DNA from: an uncultured Oscillibacter sp.
Lineage (GTDB): Bacteria; Bacillota; Clostridia; Oscillospirales; Oscillospiraceae
Length of the DNA: 13,544 bases
NCBI GenBank assembly: GCA_902490355.1
Contig: CABUDN010000064.1
Coordinates: forward strand, 1 to 13,544
Direction of reading: 5' to 3'
The translations under genes were made by a program, and so were the position numbers. The notes under the pieces are model-generated. The model was not told the DNA's origin and searched no databases. It saw nothing but the letters and a program-made list of their open reading frames with translations. This document shows positions 13,001 through 13,544 of the stretch, piece by piece. Position 1 is the stretch's first letter. Every line of letters begins with the position of its first letter.

Positions 13001-13474
13001 GTGAAACAACGCGATTGGAAGCTTTACGGACTGTGGATCCTGTTTGTGGAGGCGGTGGGCGCCCTGTCCGGCTGGCTGACCCGGGGGGGAGCAAAGCTGT
13101 ATGAGCAGACCATTGTGCAGCCGCCGCTCTCGCCGCCGGGCATTGTGTTTCCCATTGTATGGGGAATTCTCTTTGCCCTGATGGGCGTCAGCGCGGCCCG
13201 CATAGACACGTCCCCGGCCTCGGCGGCCCGTACCCGGGGACTGGCGGTCTTTTTGGTTCAGCTGGCGTTCAACTTTTTCTGGAGCATTCTGTTTTTCAAT
13301 TTCCAGGCCTTCGGCGCTGCACTGGTATGGCTGGCGGTACTGTGGCTCCTCATCGTATGGATGATTGCGGAGTTTGCCAAGGTAGACAAGACCGCAGCCT
13401 GGCTTCAGGTGCCGTATCTGCTGTGGGTAAGCTTTGCAGCCTATCTCAATGCCGGAGTCTGGCGGCTGAATTAG
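13001..13474 (+). CDS. tspO: TspO/MBR family tryptophan-rich sensory protein
   Basis: This 157-residue five-helix membrane protein is the bacterial relative of the mitochondrial translocator protein, which binds porphyrins and related tetrapyrroles. Family signatures are clear: QPPLSPPGIVFPIVWGILF (40-58), FNFFWSILFF (90-99) and WLQVPYLLWVSFAAYLN (134-150). Hydrophobic segments run at about 9-26, 47-66, 80-100, 105-125 and 132-151. The start is GTG13001, with GGGGGTGA 6 bases upstream. It diverges from the riboflavin operon; the roughly 75 bases between the two have no clear plus-strand promoter. Its function in anaerobic Firmicutes is not settled. Confidence 0.93.
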   Translation: MKQRDWKLYGLWILFVEAVGALSGWLTRGGAKLYEQTIVQPPLSPPGIVFPIVWGILFALMGVSAARIDTSPASAARTRGLAVFLVQLAFNFFWSILFFNFQAFGAALVWLAVLWLLIVWMIAEFAKVDKTAAWLQVPYLLWVSFAAYLNAGVWRLN

Positions 13475-13544
13475 GACGACGGATCAGAGGGGGATTTGGT
13501 TTCATCGATTGAAAAACTGTCATCTTTTGATAGGATTTGTTTCT

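Noticed and set aside
12581..13009. N-terminal extension of ribD in an open frame
   Set aside because: This region is the FMN riboswitch, two terminators and the promoter; the family start and ribosome site are at 12580.
13496..13544. Possible partial gene starting at TTG13496 after GAGGGGG
   Set aside because: The spacing is 2 bases, the start is rare and only about 16 codons are visible before the window ends; it cannot be supported.

Overview
The window looks like a GC-rich chromosomal contig end from an anaerobic Firmicute, probably a gut-type clostridium of the Oscillospirales/Ruminococcaceae kind. The basis is strong AGGAGG ribosome binding sites, sigma-A type promoters, short intrinsic terminators, a Bacillus/Clostridium-order riboflavin operon (ribD-ribE-ribBA-ribH) under an FMN riboswitch, a DctPQM TRAP transporter and a short TspO. 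The genus is not determinable by eye. The first 46 bases are not biological: they match the Illumina index/Read-2 adapter, so the left end of the contig is artificial.

Layout. 47-134: a minus-strand promoter with a GTTAGTT/AACTAAC palindrome just downstream of its -10, firing off the contig end into a missing gene. 177-524: a small Cys/His-containing hypothetical gene (minus) with a strong terminator. 543-851: a 23-bp perfect inverted repeat bounding 263 bp that contains an outward-facing promoter. 850-1695: a tyrosine recombinase (minus) whose stop codon overlaps the right repeat. Together these look like a phase-variable promoter switch, shown here in the OFF orientation for the small gene. 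1696-2156: intergenic, with a strong hairpin and the promoter of the next gene.

2157-6954 (plus): a GntR/FCD regulator, TRAP transporter subunits DctQ, DctM and DctP, and an NAD-dependent 3-hydroxyacyl-CoA dehydrogenase-family enzyme, ending in a terminator at 6964-6997. The likely logic is that a hydroxy-acid-like substrate is captured by the lipoprotein DctP, imported by DctQM and oxidised by the dehydrogenase, with the GntR protein sensing substrate. The substrate is unknown.

7091-9036 (plus): a 25-codon ORF overlapping a small membrane-protein gene, then a protein with three beta-sandwich (carboxypeptidase-regulatory-like) repeats but no export signal, then a small related ORF in another frame. 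A bidirectional terminator at 9059-9090 separates this cluster from the convergent riboflavin operon.

9115-12925 (minus): promoter, FMN riboswitch, two tandem terminators, then ribD, ribE, ribBA and ribH, which encode the dedicated enzymes from GTP plus ribulose-5-phosphate to riboflavin. 13001-13474 (plus): a divergent tspO. In the last 70 bases no gene can be supported. No rRNA, tRNA, CRISPR array or insertion sequence was seen.
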